54,176 bases of DNA from Riemerella columbina DSM 16469 (GTDB lineage Bacteria; Bacteroidota; Bacteroidia; Flavobacteriales; Weeksellaceae). The stretch covers positions 222,603 through 276,778 of the forward strand of contig NZ_KB894217.1 of assembly GCF_000374405.1 (NCBI RefSeq), written 5' to 3'. Every line of letters begins with the position of its first letter. The first letter of the stretch is position 1. Under the pieces are notes generated by a model, which was given only the letters and a program-made list of their open reading frames with translations, was not told the origin of the DNA and made no database searches. Of this stretch, positions 31,719-41,295 are shown piece by piece. The position numbers were made by a program, and so were the translations under genes.

Positions 31719-34106
31719 ATGCCTGAAACTTGCTTTCACTGTGGACAAAATATAGAGAAAGAGCGTATCGCCTTTGACGATAAAGTGTTTTGCTGTAATG
31801 GGTGTAAGTCTGTGTATGAGATTCTTAACCTCAATAATCTCGGTAATTTTTATGAACTAAATAAAAATGCTGGGGTTCGCCCCAATACAGATGGTGCTAC
31901 CCAATTTGAATATCTAGATACCCCTGAAATTTTTGACAAAGTGGTAGACTTTTCGGAGGGTAACTCTACTTTGGTGACTTTTAAAATCCCAGTGATTCAT
32001 TGTTCGTCGTGTATTTGGCTGCTTGAAAGTTTAAAGGATATTAATCCTAAAATCCGATATTCTCAGGCTAATTTTACTAAGAAAACTTTACAAATATCTT
32101 TTAATCATAAGGAATTAAGGTTAAGTGAGCTGGCACATTTTTTAACCAATTTAGGTTATAAACCCGTTATCAATCTAGAAACAACAGAGAAAAAAGTAGA
32201 AGTTACAGATCGGGATTTAATCATAAAGATTTCTATTGCAGGTTTTGCATTTGGAAATGCGATGATGTTCGCGTTGCCAGAGTATTTTTCTTGGATTACT
32301 AAGGAAAATGATTATTGGATCAATCAGTTTGCACCGTTTTTTAGGTTTTTAACGCTATTGCTGTCTATTCCTGTGGTGTTTTATTCGGCATCGGATTATT
32401 ATAAATCGGCGTGGTTTGGTTTAAAACATAAAATCGTCAATATAGATGTCCCGATTGTTTTAGGAATATTAGTATTGTTTGGAAGAAGTGTCTATGAGAT
32501 TACCATAGATTATGGCCCAGGTTATTTTGATACTTTGTGTGGATTGGTGTTTTTTATGTTATTAGGCAGGTATTTTCAAAAGAGAACCTATACGGCTTTA
32601 TCTTACGATAGGGATTATAAATCGTTTTATCCCATAGCGGTTACGAAAGTAGATTTTGATGGTGGACAGAGCAATATTTTACTGTCTGAAATTAAAGTAG
32701 GGGATAGGATTTTAGTTAGAAATCAAGAATTGATTCCCGTAGACGCTATATTAATTAGTGGGGAGGGTAATATTGATAATAGCTTTATCACAGGGGAATC
32801 GGCGAGTATTCCTAAGCAACCGGGGGATAAAATTTATGCTGGGGCAAGGCAGCAAGGGGCGGTATTGGAACTAGAAGTGATAAAAACCGTAGACCAAAGT
32901 TATCTTACCCAACTGTGGAACAAAGAAGCCTTTAAGCAAAAAGAAACAGGACTAGATACGCTGACGAATAGTATCAGTAAATATTTTACCTTTATTGTGT
33001 TAGGCGTCACTTTAGTGTCAGGGTTGTATTGGGCGCGTATCGATTTTGAAAAAATGTTTCAAGTGATTTCTGCGGTACTGATTGTGGCTTGTCCTTGTGC
33101 TTTGGCACTTTCCGCTCCGTTCACTTTTGGGCATATTATGCGTATTTTGGGGCGAAAAAAATTCTATGTAAAAGATACCTTAACTATTGAAAAGTTATCT
33201 AAAATCGATACTTTAGTTTTTGATAAAACGGGTACGATTACTTACAGTAAAAAATCGAATATCCATTATGAAGGTCAAGACTTAGGCGATTTTGATTTAA
33301 AAAATATTAAATCCTTACTTAAAAATTCTAACCATCCTTTATCCAAAACCCTTTATGAGTTTTTAGAAATAGAAGATGAATATCTACCCATTGAAGCCTT
33401 TGAAGAACTGCCGGGTAAAGGCTATACTGCTAAAGTGAGAGGGTATCAATATAAAATAGGTTCGGCGAAATATGTGGGACAAAGTTCTAAAAATTTAGAA
33501 ACGGCGGTGTCTATTAGTAAAGAAGGGCAGTATTTAGGGAAGTATATTTTTAAAAATGAATATCGAGAAGGTTTATCGAATATGTGCGAGCAATTGTCTT
33601 ATTACCAAATTCATATATTGAGTGGGGATAATACTTCGGAAGCAGATACTTTAAAGCAGATGATTCCTCAAGTAGCCAATTTGCAGTTTAATCAATCGCC
33701 AGAGGATAAATTGAATTATATTCAAGCATTACAATCTAACCATCGTTATGTAGCGATGCTGGGCGATGGACTGAATGATGCAGGGGCATTGAAGCAAAGT
33801 AATGTGGGGATTGCGGTATCAGACGATACCAATTCTTTTACCCCATCTTCGGATGTGATTATGGATGGTAAAAATATGAGTCTTATACCGAAGTACCTTT
33901 CTATGAGCAAGGGAGCCATGAAGATTGTAAGCCTTACTTTTGTCATCAGTATCCTTTATAATATTGTAGGGTTAGGTTTTGCTGTTACGGGACATTTGTC
34001 GCCTTTAGTCGCGGCGATACTGATGCCATTGAGTTCTATCAGTGTGGTGGTTTTTACCTCTCTATCCACTTGGTTGTTAGGTTATAAACTGTTTAAAAAA
34101 GTCTAA
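31719..34106 (+). CDS. ccoI: CcoI-type copper-transporting P1B ATPase
   Basis: About 795 residues from the ATG at 31719. The N-terminus has Cys-rich CFHCGQN and CCNGCKSVYEIL; an HMA-like domain follows, with the CxxC in HCSSCIW. The membrane motif is ACPCALALSAPF, the phosphorylated Asp (about 502) is in DKTGTIT, and the hinge is GDGLNDAGAL. It exports copper for assembly of the cbb3 oxidase active site. The position ahead of ccoS-ccoNO supports the CcoI/FixI role over a detoxification CopA. Confidence 0.88.
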   Translation: MPETCFHCGQNIEKERIAFDDKVFCCNGCKSVYEILNLNNLGNFYELNKNAGVRPNTDGATQFEYLDTPEIFDKVVDFSEGNSTLVTFKIPVIHCSSCIWLLESLKDINPKIRYSQANFTKKTLQISFNHKELRLSELAHFLTNLGYKPVINLETTEKKVEVTDRDLIIKISIAGFAFGNAMMFALPEYFSWITKENDYWINQFAPFFRFLTLLLSIPVVFYSASDYYKSAWFGLKHKIVNIDVPIVLGILVLFGRSVYEITIDYGPGYFDTLCGLVFFMLLGRYFQKRTYTALSYDRDYKSFYPIAVTKVDFDGGQSNILLSEIKVGDRILVRNQELIPVDAILISGEGNIDNSFITGESASIPKQPGDKIYAGARQQGAVLELEVIKTVDQSYLTQLWNKEAFKQKETGLDTLTNSISKYFTFIVLGVTLVSGLYWARIDFEKMFQVISAVLIVACPCALALSAPFTFGHIMRILGRKKFYVKDTLTIEKLSKIDTLVFDKTGTITYSKKSNIHYEGQDLGDFDLKNIKSLLKNSNHPLSKTLYEFLEIEDEYLPIEAFEELPGKGYTAKVRGYQYKIGSAKYVGQSSKNLETAVSISKEGQYLGKYIFKNEYREGLSNMCEQLSYYQIHILSGDNTSEADTLKQMIPQVANLQFNQSPEDKLNYIQALQSNHRYVAMLGDGLNDAGALKQSNVGIAVSDDTNSFTPSSDVIMDGKNMSLIPKYLSMSKGAMKIVSLTFVISILYNIVGLGFAVTGHLSPLVAAILMPLSSISVVVFTSLSTWLLGYKLFKKV

Positions 34107-34210
34107 TTTAGATAAAAAGGTCTTATTTAGAAAGGTTATAAATTAACAGTTTTTAACAGTTTCTGATTTAAGTCAGTATTTTTTCCTTAATTTTGAAGAC
34201 AATTTAATCT

Positions 34211-34218
34211 TACCTTTG
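34211..34218 (+). promoter_or_regulatory. -7 promoter box of ccoSNOQPGH operon
   Basis: TACCTTTG fits TAnnTTTG, 7 nt before the ccoS ATG at 34226, giving a very short leader. TTTG at 34192-34195 is closer than usual for a -33 box. Confidence 0.45.
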
Positions 34219-34225
34219 TAGTTCG

Positions 34226-34411
34226 ATGGAGATAATCTATTTAATGGTGATATGCAGTGTTTCACTTGCTGTAATTTTTCTAATAATATTTATTATTGGA
34301 ACCAAAAGAGGTCAGTTTGAAGACGATGAGTCTCCTGCGGTACGCATTTTGTTGGATGATGAAGTGAAAGAAAAAGATGAAAATAAAGAGAAAAATAATA
34401 AAAGTGATTAG
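34226..34411 (+). CDS. ccoS: cbb3 oxidase assembly protein CcoS
   Basis: A 61-residue protein with one N-terminal membrane helix (about 3-25) and the characteristic GxxRGQFEDDE-like segment (TKRGQFEDDESPAVRILLDD), followed by a charged Lys/Glu tail. CcoS is needed for incorporation of haem and copper cofactors into CcoN. It is 6 nt before ccoNO. Confidence 0.85.
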   Translation: MEIIYLMVICSVSLAVIFLIIFIIGTKRGQFEDDESPAVRILLDDEVKEKDENKEKNNKSD

Positions 34412-34417
34412 TTAATT

Positions 34418-36697
34418 ATGGAAACACAAAAGTTTAGTTATGACAACAACATTGTGCGCGCATTCCTTTATGCAACCATTGTCTTTGGGATAGTGGGTTT
34501 TATATTAGGTTTGACGGCAGCACTGATGCTTTTCTATCCAGAATTACCAGAGTTTCTTTTTGGTACGGATGACATGACCATCGCTAGTTTGAGAAGTGGC
34601 GACTTGCAAGGACTCATCAATACCCAAGGAGCGTTTGGATTTGGTAGAATTAGAATGTTACACACCAGTGCAGTAATCTTTGCATTCGTGGGTAATGGTA
34701 TTTTTGCAGGGGTTTACTACTCACTCCAAAGATTGCTTAAAACAAGAATGTATAGCGATACATTGTCTTGGATTAACTTCTGGGGATGGCAAATTATGAT
34801 TGTAGCAGTAGTAATTACCTTCTTTATGGGGATTAATACTTCTAAAGAATACGCAGAACACGAATGGCCAATTGATATCTTGATTGCTGTGGTGTGGATT
34901 GTATTCGGTATTAATATGTTTGGTACTATTGCGAAAAGAAGAGTAAGACACCTTTATGTGGCGATATGGTTCTATATCGGTACTTGGATTGGTATTACAT
35001 TGCTGCATGTATTTAATAACTTGGAGGTTCCATTAACATTTACAGGTTGGAAATCTTATTCTGCTTATGCAGGGGTAAAAGATGCCTTGGTACAATGGTG
35101 GTATGGACACAATGCGGTGGCATTTTTCTTAACAACACCAGTCTTAGGTTTAATGTATTATTACTTGCCAAAAGCAGCAGATAGACCTGTATTCTCATAT
35201 AAATTATCGATTATCCACTTCTGGTCATTGATATTTGTATACATTTGGGCAGGGCCTCACCACTTACAATATACTTCATTACCAGCTTGGGCTCAGGCAT
35301 TAGGAACAGGGTTCTCTATTGCTTTGATTGCACCATCTTGGGGTGGTATGTTGAATGGTCTTCTTACCTTAAGAGGTTCATGGGACAAAGTAAGAGAAAA
35401 TCCTATTCTTAAATTCTTTGTAGTGGCTGTAACTTGTTATGGTATGGCAACTTTTGAAGGGCCACTATTAGCGACTAAGACTTTAAATAAAATTGGTCAC
35501 TATACAGACTGGGTAATTGGTCACGTACATGTTGGAGCTTTAGGATGGAATGGATTTATTGCATTTGGTATGATTTATTATTTAGTGCCTATCATGTGGA
35601 GAACTAAATTGTGGTCTGTGAAAATGGCTAACTGGCACTTCTGGTTAGGAACATTAGGTATAATTTTCTACGCTGTACCTATGTATATCTCAGGATTTAC
35701 ACAAGGTTTGATGTGGAAACAGTTTAATCCAGATGGAACACTAGTATATAAAAACTGGCTAGATACTGTTGTAGCAATTGTTCCTTATTATAAGATGAGA
35801 TTTGTGGGAGGTTTATTCTACTTATCTGGTGCTATACTAATGGTTATCAATGTGGTAGCCACTGTAAGAAAAGGGTCTTTCCAAAAAGAAGTACCTGCAG
35901 AAGCACCCGCATTACCTAGAATTAGTGATAAAAGAAAATCAGACGAGCCAGTTCACCTTTGGATCGAAAGAATGCCAACTTATTTATCAGTATTAGCATT
36001 TATCGTATTAGCTATTGGTGGGGCTGTGGAGATTATTCCTACACTTACCGTAAAAGATAATGTGCCGACTATATCTTCGGTTACGCCATACTCACCATTA
36101 GAATTAGAAGGTAGAGATATCTATATTAGAGAAGGTTGTAACGCTTGTCACTCTCAGATGATTCGTCCATTCCGCGATGAAGTTGTTCGATTCAATGGTA
36201 AAAATGGTCAGTACTCTAAAGCAGGTGAGTTCGTCTATGACAGACCATTCTTGTGGGGTTCTAAAAGAACTGGGCCAGATTTACAGAGAGAGGGTGGTAA
36301 AAACCCAGATTCTTGGCACTTTAAGCATATGCTAAACCCTAGAGAAACTTCAGCAGGGTCTATTATGCCAAGATACCCATGGTTAATAGCCAATACATTA
36401 GATCGCTCTCAATCTAAAGCTAAAATTGAGCTAATGAAAGATGTATTTGATATGCCATATCAACAAGCACAGTTAGACACGATTGATGTTTGGATGGATA
36501 ATCAAGCGAAAGGAATTGTAAGTAGAATCTATTCTGAAGCTCCCGATGTGAAGAAGGCGTTTGCAGAAAGACAGGCAACTGAAGGTGCTGACTTTGTACC
36601 ACTAGAGAAAAGAGAAATCGTTGCTGTGATTGCTTACTTACAAAAACTGGGTACAGATATCAAGACGGTAGAAGTTAAAACAGCAAGTACTAACTAA
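34418..36697 (+). CDS. ccoN: Fused cbb3-type cytochrome c oxidase subunits CcoN-CcoO
   Basis: A 759-residue protein. Residues 1-480 form the twelve-helix CcoN catalytic core, with haem- and Cu-ligand histidines in WYGHNAVAFF, AGPHHLQYTS and TDWVIGHVHVGALG. From about 525 a membrane helix and the CcoO domain follow, with a haem c motif CNACH at 574-578 and a Met-ligand region IMPRYPWL. In most bacteria ccoN and ccoO are separate; the fusion is a known Bacteroidota arrangement. It reduces O2 at low tension and pumps protons. Confidence 0.93.
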   Translation: METQKFSYDNNIVRAFLYATIVFGIVGFILGLTAALMLFYPELPEFLFGTDDMTIASLRSGDLQGLINTQGAFGFGRIRMLHTSAVIFAFVGNGIFAGVYYSLQRLLKTRMYSDTLSWINFWGWQIMIVAVVITFFMGINTSKEYAEHEWPIDILIAVVWIVFGINMFGTIAKRRVRHLYVAIWFYIGTWIGITLLHVFNNLEVPLTFTGWKSYSAYAGVKDALVQWWYGHNAVAFFLTTPVLGLMYYYLPKAADRPVFSYKLSIIHFWSLIFVYIWAGPHHLQYTSLPAWAQALGTGFSIALIAPSWGGMLNGLLTLRGSWDKVRENPILKFFVVAVTCYGMATFEGPLLATKTLNKIGHYTDWVIGHVHVGALGWNGFIAFGMIYYLVPIMWRTKLWSVKMANWHFWLGTLGIIFYAVPMYISGFTQGLMWKQFNPDGTLVYKNWLDTVVAIVPYYKMRFVGGLFYLSGAILMVINVVATVRKGSFQKEVPAEAPALPRISDKRKSDEPVHLWIERMPTYLSVLAFIVLAIGGAVEIIPTLTVKDNVPTISSVTPYSPLELEGRDIYIREGCNACHSQMIRPFRDEVVRFNGKNGQYSKAGEFVYDRPFLWGSKRTGPDLQREGGKNPDSWHFKHMLNPRETSAGSIMPRYPWLIANTLDRSQSKAKIELMKDVFDMPYQQAQLDTIDVWMDNQAKGIVSRIYSEAPDVKKAFAERQATEGADFVPLEKREIVAVIAYLQKLGTDIKTVEVKTASTN

Positions 36698-36725
36698 AAT
36701 TTAATAATCATCTAAAGAAGTATTC

Positions 36726-36917
36726 ATGATACCTCAAAATTTCAAAGATATTTTATCTAACTCAGAAGGGACAGGGTTTTATCAAACATTAGCGTTGTTA
36801 TTATTCATTGTGTTCTTTGGGTTGTTAGTTTACTTTGTGATGAGTAAACCGAAGAAATATTATGATGAGGAAGCGAGTGCTCCTTTAGATGATGATCATG
36901 AAGAAGATAAGTTCTAA
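36726..36917 (+). CDS. ccoQ: CcoQ-like small subunit
   Basis: A 63-residue protein with one membrane helix (about 20-40) and an acidic C-terminus (PLDDDHEEDKF). Its size and place between ccoNO and ccoP match CcoQ/FixQ, which stabilises the CcoP-core contact. The sequence alone would be weak; the call rests on context. Confidence 0.7.
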   Translation: MIPQNFKDILSNSEGTGFYQTLALLLFIVFFGLLVYFVMSKPKKYYDEEASAPLDDDHEEDKF

Positions 36918-36929
36918 AATTAATAGATT

Positions 36930-37808
36930 ATGAAACAGAGAACGCCAGTATATGTCAACATATTAGTAATTCTTACAATATTATTTATTGTATTTTATAT
37001 GTTTGTACAAAATGCCTCATTCTTTACCTCGCCTTATTTCTGGGGTACTGTGGTGATAAGTGTCATCCTTGCGATGATACATGGGGCCATCGGAGATTTA
37101 ATTGAAAACCAAAAGTTTTTAAAACTTTCGGAAGAAGAGAAACAAGCCTATTTGGCTGAAAAGGAAATTCCTTACTGGAAAAGATTATGGGATAGTGCTT
37201 TCAAGAAGCAAGATGTTGCAGAAGAGAAAGATATCCTTATCGACCATGGTTTTGATGGAATTATGGAGTTGGATAACCAGTTACCTAAGTGGTGGCTTGG
37301 ATTATTCTACTTAGGTTTTGCTTATTTATTTATTTATTTATTTGCATTTTCATTTACAGATTTTGCACACCCAGATAAAGAATATGAAATAGAACATAAA
37401 GAGCAAATTGCAAGTATTGAACAATGGATGAAGGAAACACCACCGCCAACTATAGACAATGCTGAATATTCTGCGGATAATATTGCAGAAGGTGAGCAAA
37501 TCTTTAAAACCAACTGTGTGTCTTGTCACGGTGATGGTGGTAAAGGTGGTATTGGTCCAAATTTAACCGATGACCATTGGATTAACCATACAGAGAAAAC
37601 TTTATTTAAAGAAGTATTTCATATGGTGGAAAATGGTTCACCTAATAACCCTGCGATGCAGGCTTGGGGTAAAAATGGTCTCTTAACAGGCTTTGATATT
37701 GAAAAAGTAGCGGCTTATGTATACCATATCAACCAAGAACAAGCACCAATTACACCTGCCCAAGGTGGTGCTACGCCTCAAGGGGATAAAGTAGATTGGG
37801 AAAAATAA
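36930..37808 (+). CDS. ccoP: cbb3 oxidase CcoP-like mono-haem c subunit
   Basis: 292 residues. Two N-terminal membrane helices (about 8-26 and 34-50), a CcoP N-terminal-type segment around DHGFDGIMELDNQLPKWW with a third helix (about 122-145), and then one cytochrome c domain with CVSCH at 196-200 and a Met near 238 as probable ligand. Canonical CcoP has two CxxCH motifs; only one is present here. It is 12 nt after ccoQ. Confidence 0.88.
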   Translation: MKQRTPVYVNILVILTILFIVFYMFVQNASFFTSPYFWGTVVISVILAMIHGAIGDLIENQKFLKLSEEEKQAYLAEKEIPYWKRLWDSAFKKQDVAEEKDILIDHGFDGIMELDNQLPKWWLGLFYLGFAYLFIYLFAFSFTDFAHPDKEYEIEHKEQIASIEQWMKETPPPTIDNAEYSADNIAEGEQIFKTNCVSCHGDGGKGGIGPNLTDDHWINHTEKTLFKEVFHMVENGSPNNPAMQAWGKNGLLTGFDIEKVAAYVYHINQEQAPITPAQGGATPQGDKVDWEK

Positions 37809-37855
37809 TTTGATATTTTAAATCCGTTTAGGATTAAAAATAAATTCTAAAAAAA

Positions 37856-39292
37856 ATGGCTGATAATAAAACTACAGGTGCTGTAATAGAAGCTACAACT
37901 TTCCGAGATTCCGTAGGAACAATGGATAATACGGGGAAAAGAAAGTGGGTTTATCCAAAAAAACCAGGGGGTAAGTATACCAATTACAGAAACTTAGTCA
38001 CTGTTTTCTTATTAGCCGTTTTTTTTATTTTACCTTTTGTTAAGATTAATGGTAATCCTTTTCTGTTAATCAATATTTTGGATAGAGAGTTTTATATTCT
38101 AGGACAACCGTTCTATCCTCAGGACTTTTTTATCTTGGCGCTAGGTGCCATTACTTCCATCGTTTTCATTATTGTTTTTACCGTAGTTTTTGGTAGAATA
38201 TTCTGCGGATGGATTTGTCCTCAAACTATTTTTATGGAAGGCGTATTCCGTAAAATAGAATATTGGATTGAAGGAGATAGAAACAAACAAATCAAGCTAG
38301 ACAAACAACCATGGAATGGGGAGAAGATTAGAAAAAGACTACTCAAGTGGTCTATCTATGTAGTCATTTCTATGTTGGTGACTCACTTTATGTTTATGTA
38401 TATTGTGGGTAAGGATGAAGTCCTCCGCATTATGCAGGCGGGGCCTGTAGAATATCCTACTAATTTTCTAGTGATGATTCTTTTTACAGGGGCATTTTAT
38501 TTTGTGTTTGCGTGGTTTAGAGAGCAGGTATGTACCCTAGTTTGTCCTTATGGTAGATTACAAGGGGTATTGATTGATAAGCAAACCATTAATGTCTATT
38601 ACGATTTTAAACGAGGAGAAAATCGTTCCAAATGGAGAAAAAATGAAGATCGTGCAGCACTCGGTAAAGGTGATTGTATCGACTGTAATCAGTGTGTGGT
38701 GGTATGTCCTACAGGGATAGATATTAGAGATGGGCAACAATTAGAATGTATCAATTGTACGGCTTGTATTGATGCTTGTAATGAAGTGATGGAAAAAGTA
38801 GGTTTGCCTAAAGGTTTAATCCGATATGCTACCGAAGACGAAATAGAACAAGGTAGAAAATTCAAGTTTACCACGAGAATGAAAGCCTATACTTTTGTTT
38901 TGATTGCACTAGTATCATTCCTAGGCTTTATCACTTATAGTAGAGGCGATTTGGAAGCTAAATTCATTAGACCTGCGGGAAGTAGTTACTTTATGAATGG
39001 CAATGAAATTACCAATACCTTTAATTATACCTTACTAAATAAATCCAATACGGATAAGGTTGTGACCTTTAAGGTAATAGAGCCAGAGCAAGGAAAAGTT
39101 ACCTTTAGTGATGGTGAAAAAATTAAACTTAAAAGGGATAAAATGTCCAAAGGAACGGTCAATATCAGTTTTCCAAAATCCGTGATTAAAAGCTCTAAGC
39201 AGAAATTAACTATTGGAGTGTATAACGAAAAAGGTGAATTGGTAACCACTTACGATACTTATTTCCAAGGTGAGTTCAAGATGCAGTTTTAG
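37856..39292 (+). CDS. ccoG: CcoG cbb3 maturation ferredoxin-like protein
   Basis: A 478-residue protein, FixG family, with six membrane helices and ferredoxin motifs CGWICPQ, CTLVCPYGR, CIDCNQCVVVCPTG and CINCTACIDACN. The C-terminal immunoglobulin-like domain (about 365-478) follows. CcoG reduces copper for cbb3 assembly. It lies 48 nt after ccoP and 30 nt before ccoH. Confidence 0.93.
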   Translation: MADNKTTGAVIEATTFRDSVGTMDNTGKRKWVYPKKPGGKYTNYRNLVTVFLLAVFFILPFVKINGNPFLLINILDREFYILGQPFYPQDFFILALGAITSIVFIIVFTVVFGRIFCGWICPQTIFMEGVFRKIEYWIEGDRNKQIKLDKQPWNGEKIRKRLLKWSIYVVISMLVTHFMFMYIVGKDEVLRIMQAGPVEYPTNFLVMILFTGAFYFVFAWFREQVCTLVCPYGRLQGVLIDKQTINVYYDFKRGENRSKWRKNEDRAALGKGDCIDCNQCVVVCPTGIDIRDGQQLECINCTACIDACNEVMEKVGLPKGLIRYATEDEIEQGRKFKFTTRMKAYTFVLIALVSFLGFITYSRGDLEAKFIRPAGSSYFMNGNEITNTFNYTLLNKSNTDKVVTFKVIEPEQGKVTFSDGEKIKLKRDKMSKGTVNISFPKSVIKSSKQKLTIGVYNEKGELVTTYDTYFQGEFKMQF

Positions 39293-39322
39293 CCAGTATT
39301 CCTAACTTAAGCAAAAATAGTT

Positions 39323-39781
39323 ATGAAAAAATTTAAGTTCTCATGGGGACACGGCGTGGTCGTTGCATTAGCCTCTTTTATTATATTTATTTTGTATTTG
39401 ATTTTTGTGTTTTCACATGGTCAGCAAAATTCAGAATTAGTGTCGGATGATTATTACGAAGAAGAATTAGGCTACCAAAAAGTAATCGATGCTAAAAATA
39501 ATGCCGCAACTCTAGAACAAATCCCTGAATACAAACTCAATACGAACGGTATTAAAATCTCTTTTCCAAAAGATATTAATAACCAAAATTCCAAAGTTCG
39601 ATTTATACTCTACCGAGTAGACGATCAGCGTTTGGATATTAAAAAAGATATTCAACTAAATGCCGATAACACATTTCTCATTCCGAGTAAGGTATTAGTA
39701 AAAGGGGCATATATTTTGAAGTTGATGTGGACAAAAGATAATAAAAATTATCAAGTAGACTACGAAGTTTTATGGAACTAA
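39323..39781 (+). CDS. ccoH: CcoH/FixH family protein
   Basis: A 152-residue protein. The N-terminal helix (about 10-33) precedes a periplasmic beta domain with DDYYEEELGYQKVID, the FixH hallmark region. It assists stable assembly of the cbb3 complex. Its 3' end overlaps the next gene by 10 nt, showing translational coupling. Confidence 0.88.
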   Translation: MKKFKFSWGHGVVVALASFIIFILYLIFVFSHGQQNSELVSDDYYEEELGYQKVIDAKNNAATLEQIPEYKLNTNGIKISFPKDINNQNSKVRFILYRVDDQRLDIKKDIQLNADNTFLIPSKVLVKGAYILKLMWTKDNKNYQVDYEVLWN

Positions 39782-40524
39782 CACTCGTCATAGCAGCACT
39801 TACATTAGGATTCACTACAGGGTTCCATTGTATTGGTATGTGTGGTCCTATAGCCCTTTCTTTAGGTTTATCTAAAAGTGAGCAAGTGAGTTTTCATCTT
39901 CAGAATATGACTTACCAGTTGGGGCGTGTGTTTACCTATACCATTTTAGGAGCCATTGTAGGTTTCGTGGGTGAGGGATTTCAAATGGCAGGCTTCCAAA
40001 GTTGGCTAACGATTTTAGCAGGTATACTTTTGGTGGTTATGGCACTATTTTCATTTAGTTCTGGTGATTTTGCCTCAAAAATTCCATGGTTATCCCAATT
40101 ATTACTCAAAGTAAAACTTAATTTAGGTAAATTACTCGCTAAAAAAGATTACTCCTCAAGATTTTTAACTGGGGTGCTGAATGGGCTGTTGCCTTGTGGT
40201 ATGGTGTATATGGCGCTTACCGCATCTTTAACATCAGGAGGAATTTGGCAAGGGGCTTTATTTATGACTTTGTTTGGATTGGGAACTATTCCATTTATGT
40301 TTGCCACGGTACTTTTTGGTAATTTATTAAATGCAGCCGTTAGGAGTACCATATTAAAAGTCGTTCCAGTTCTTATGATTGTACTGGGCGGGTTGTTCAT
40401 ACTTAGAGGGATGGAAGTTGGGATTCCTTATGTATCGCCTAAAAAGACTTCATTACAAATTACAGAACAGGGTAAAACGGGTGAAAGTTGCCATAGTACA
40501 ACCACGGAAAGTTGTTGCCACTAA
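39772..40524 (+). CDS. SafE/UreH-type transporter with Cys/His C-terminal tail
   Basis: A 250-residue inner-membrane protein. The signature GFHCIGMCGP is at about 16-25, and six hydrophobic segments follow. The last 16 residues (GESCHSTTTESCCH region) hold three Cys and two His, a likely copper-binding tail. Members of this family next to cbb3 genes act in copper delivery or export. It overlaps ccoH by 10 nt and is the last gene of the cluster, convergent with the alpha/beta hydrolase gene (4-nt overlap of the ends). Confidence 0.8.
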   Translation: MELTLVIAALTLGFTTGFHCIGMCGPIALSLGLSKSEQVSFHLQNMTYQLGRVFTYTILGAIVGFVGEGFQMAGFQSWLTILAGILLVVMALFSFSSGDFASKIPWLSQLLLKVKLNLGKLLAKKDYSSRFLTGVLNGLLPCGMVYMALTASLTSGGIWQGALFMTLFGLGTIPFMFATVLFGNLLNAAVRSTILKVVPVLMIVLGGLFILRGMEVGIPYVSPKKTSLQITEQGKTGESCHSTTTESCCH

Positions 40525-41285
40525 TGTTCTAGAAGTACCGAATTAAGGATTTCAGCACAAGCTTCTGGGGCTTCCCAATGTCCATTATGTCCACAATCCA
40601 GCAGATAAGATTGTATATTTTTCTTTTGAGGAAGATGATTAATGGTCATCTCGGTATTTACAGCGGTATCATAAATTCCAGCAAATATCAAAATGGGAAT
40701 ATCAAGTTGTTCCAGAATATGCCGTTTATCGGTGCGTTCTATCATGCCTTTTACTGCGGCTAATGCATTTTCAGGTTTTGTATTTAAGGCAATTTTTTTC
40801 GCTAAGTCAATCTTAGGTTTTAAGGCTTCTCGTTTATTAGGATTAAAGAGGAGCGGAACGCCTGCTTTAACATAAGTTTGAAAACTTTCTAAAATAATTC
40901 TAAAACTCTTTTGGCGTTGAACTTTTTTCTCTTCGCTGTCTGGAAAATAAGTGGAAAAAAATAAACTAAGGCTTTTAAGATATTCTGGATACTGCTCTGC
41001 AAATGCTAAACTAACATAACCACCCATGGAGTGACCTAGCAAATGAAAAGAGGTTAATCCTAAGGCATCAGTCACTTGTTTAACTTCTGTTGCCATTGTT
41101 GCCATAGTAAGTATTTCCGTAGTGTCTGGTATTGAGGATTGACCATGACCAGGCAAGTCTATTTTCAACAATTTAAACCCCGATAGAAAAGGAGCCATAT
41201 CTTCCCAAATGGTATTATTTTCCATAAAACCATGGAGTAATACCAAAACTTCATTACCGTGACCAGAGATGTCGTAATTCAACAT
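40521..41285 (-). CDS. Alpha/beta hydrolase
   Basis: 254 residues from the ATG at 41285; the upstream start at 41339 overlaps the next gene and is rejected. Motifs of the alpha/beta fold: oxyanion region VLLHGFMEN, nucleophile GHSMGGYV at about 86, acid in IFAGIYDTAV and His in LDCGHNGHWEAPE. There is no signal peptide. Substrate unknown. It follows the DHH gene closely and is probably co-transcribed. Confidence 0.85.
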   Translation of the reverse strand: MLNYDISGHGNEVLVLLHGFMENNTIWEDMAPFLSGFKLLKIDLPGHGQSSIPDTTEILTMATMATEVKQVTDALGLTSFHLLGHSMGGYVSLAFAEQYPEYLKSLSLFFSTYFPDSEEKKVQRQKSFRIILESFQTYVKAGVPLLFNPNKREALKPKIDLAKKIALNTKPENALAAVKGMIERTDKRHILEQLDIPILIFAGIYDTAVNTEMTINHLPQKKNIQSYLLDCGHNGHWEAPEACAEILNSVLLEH

Positions 41286-41295
41286 GGTATTAGAT

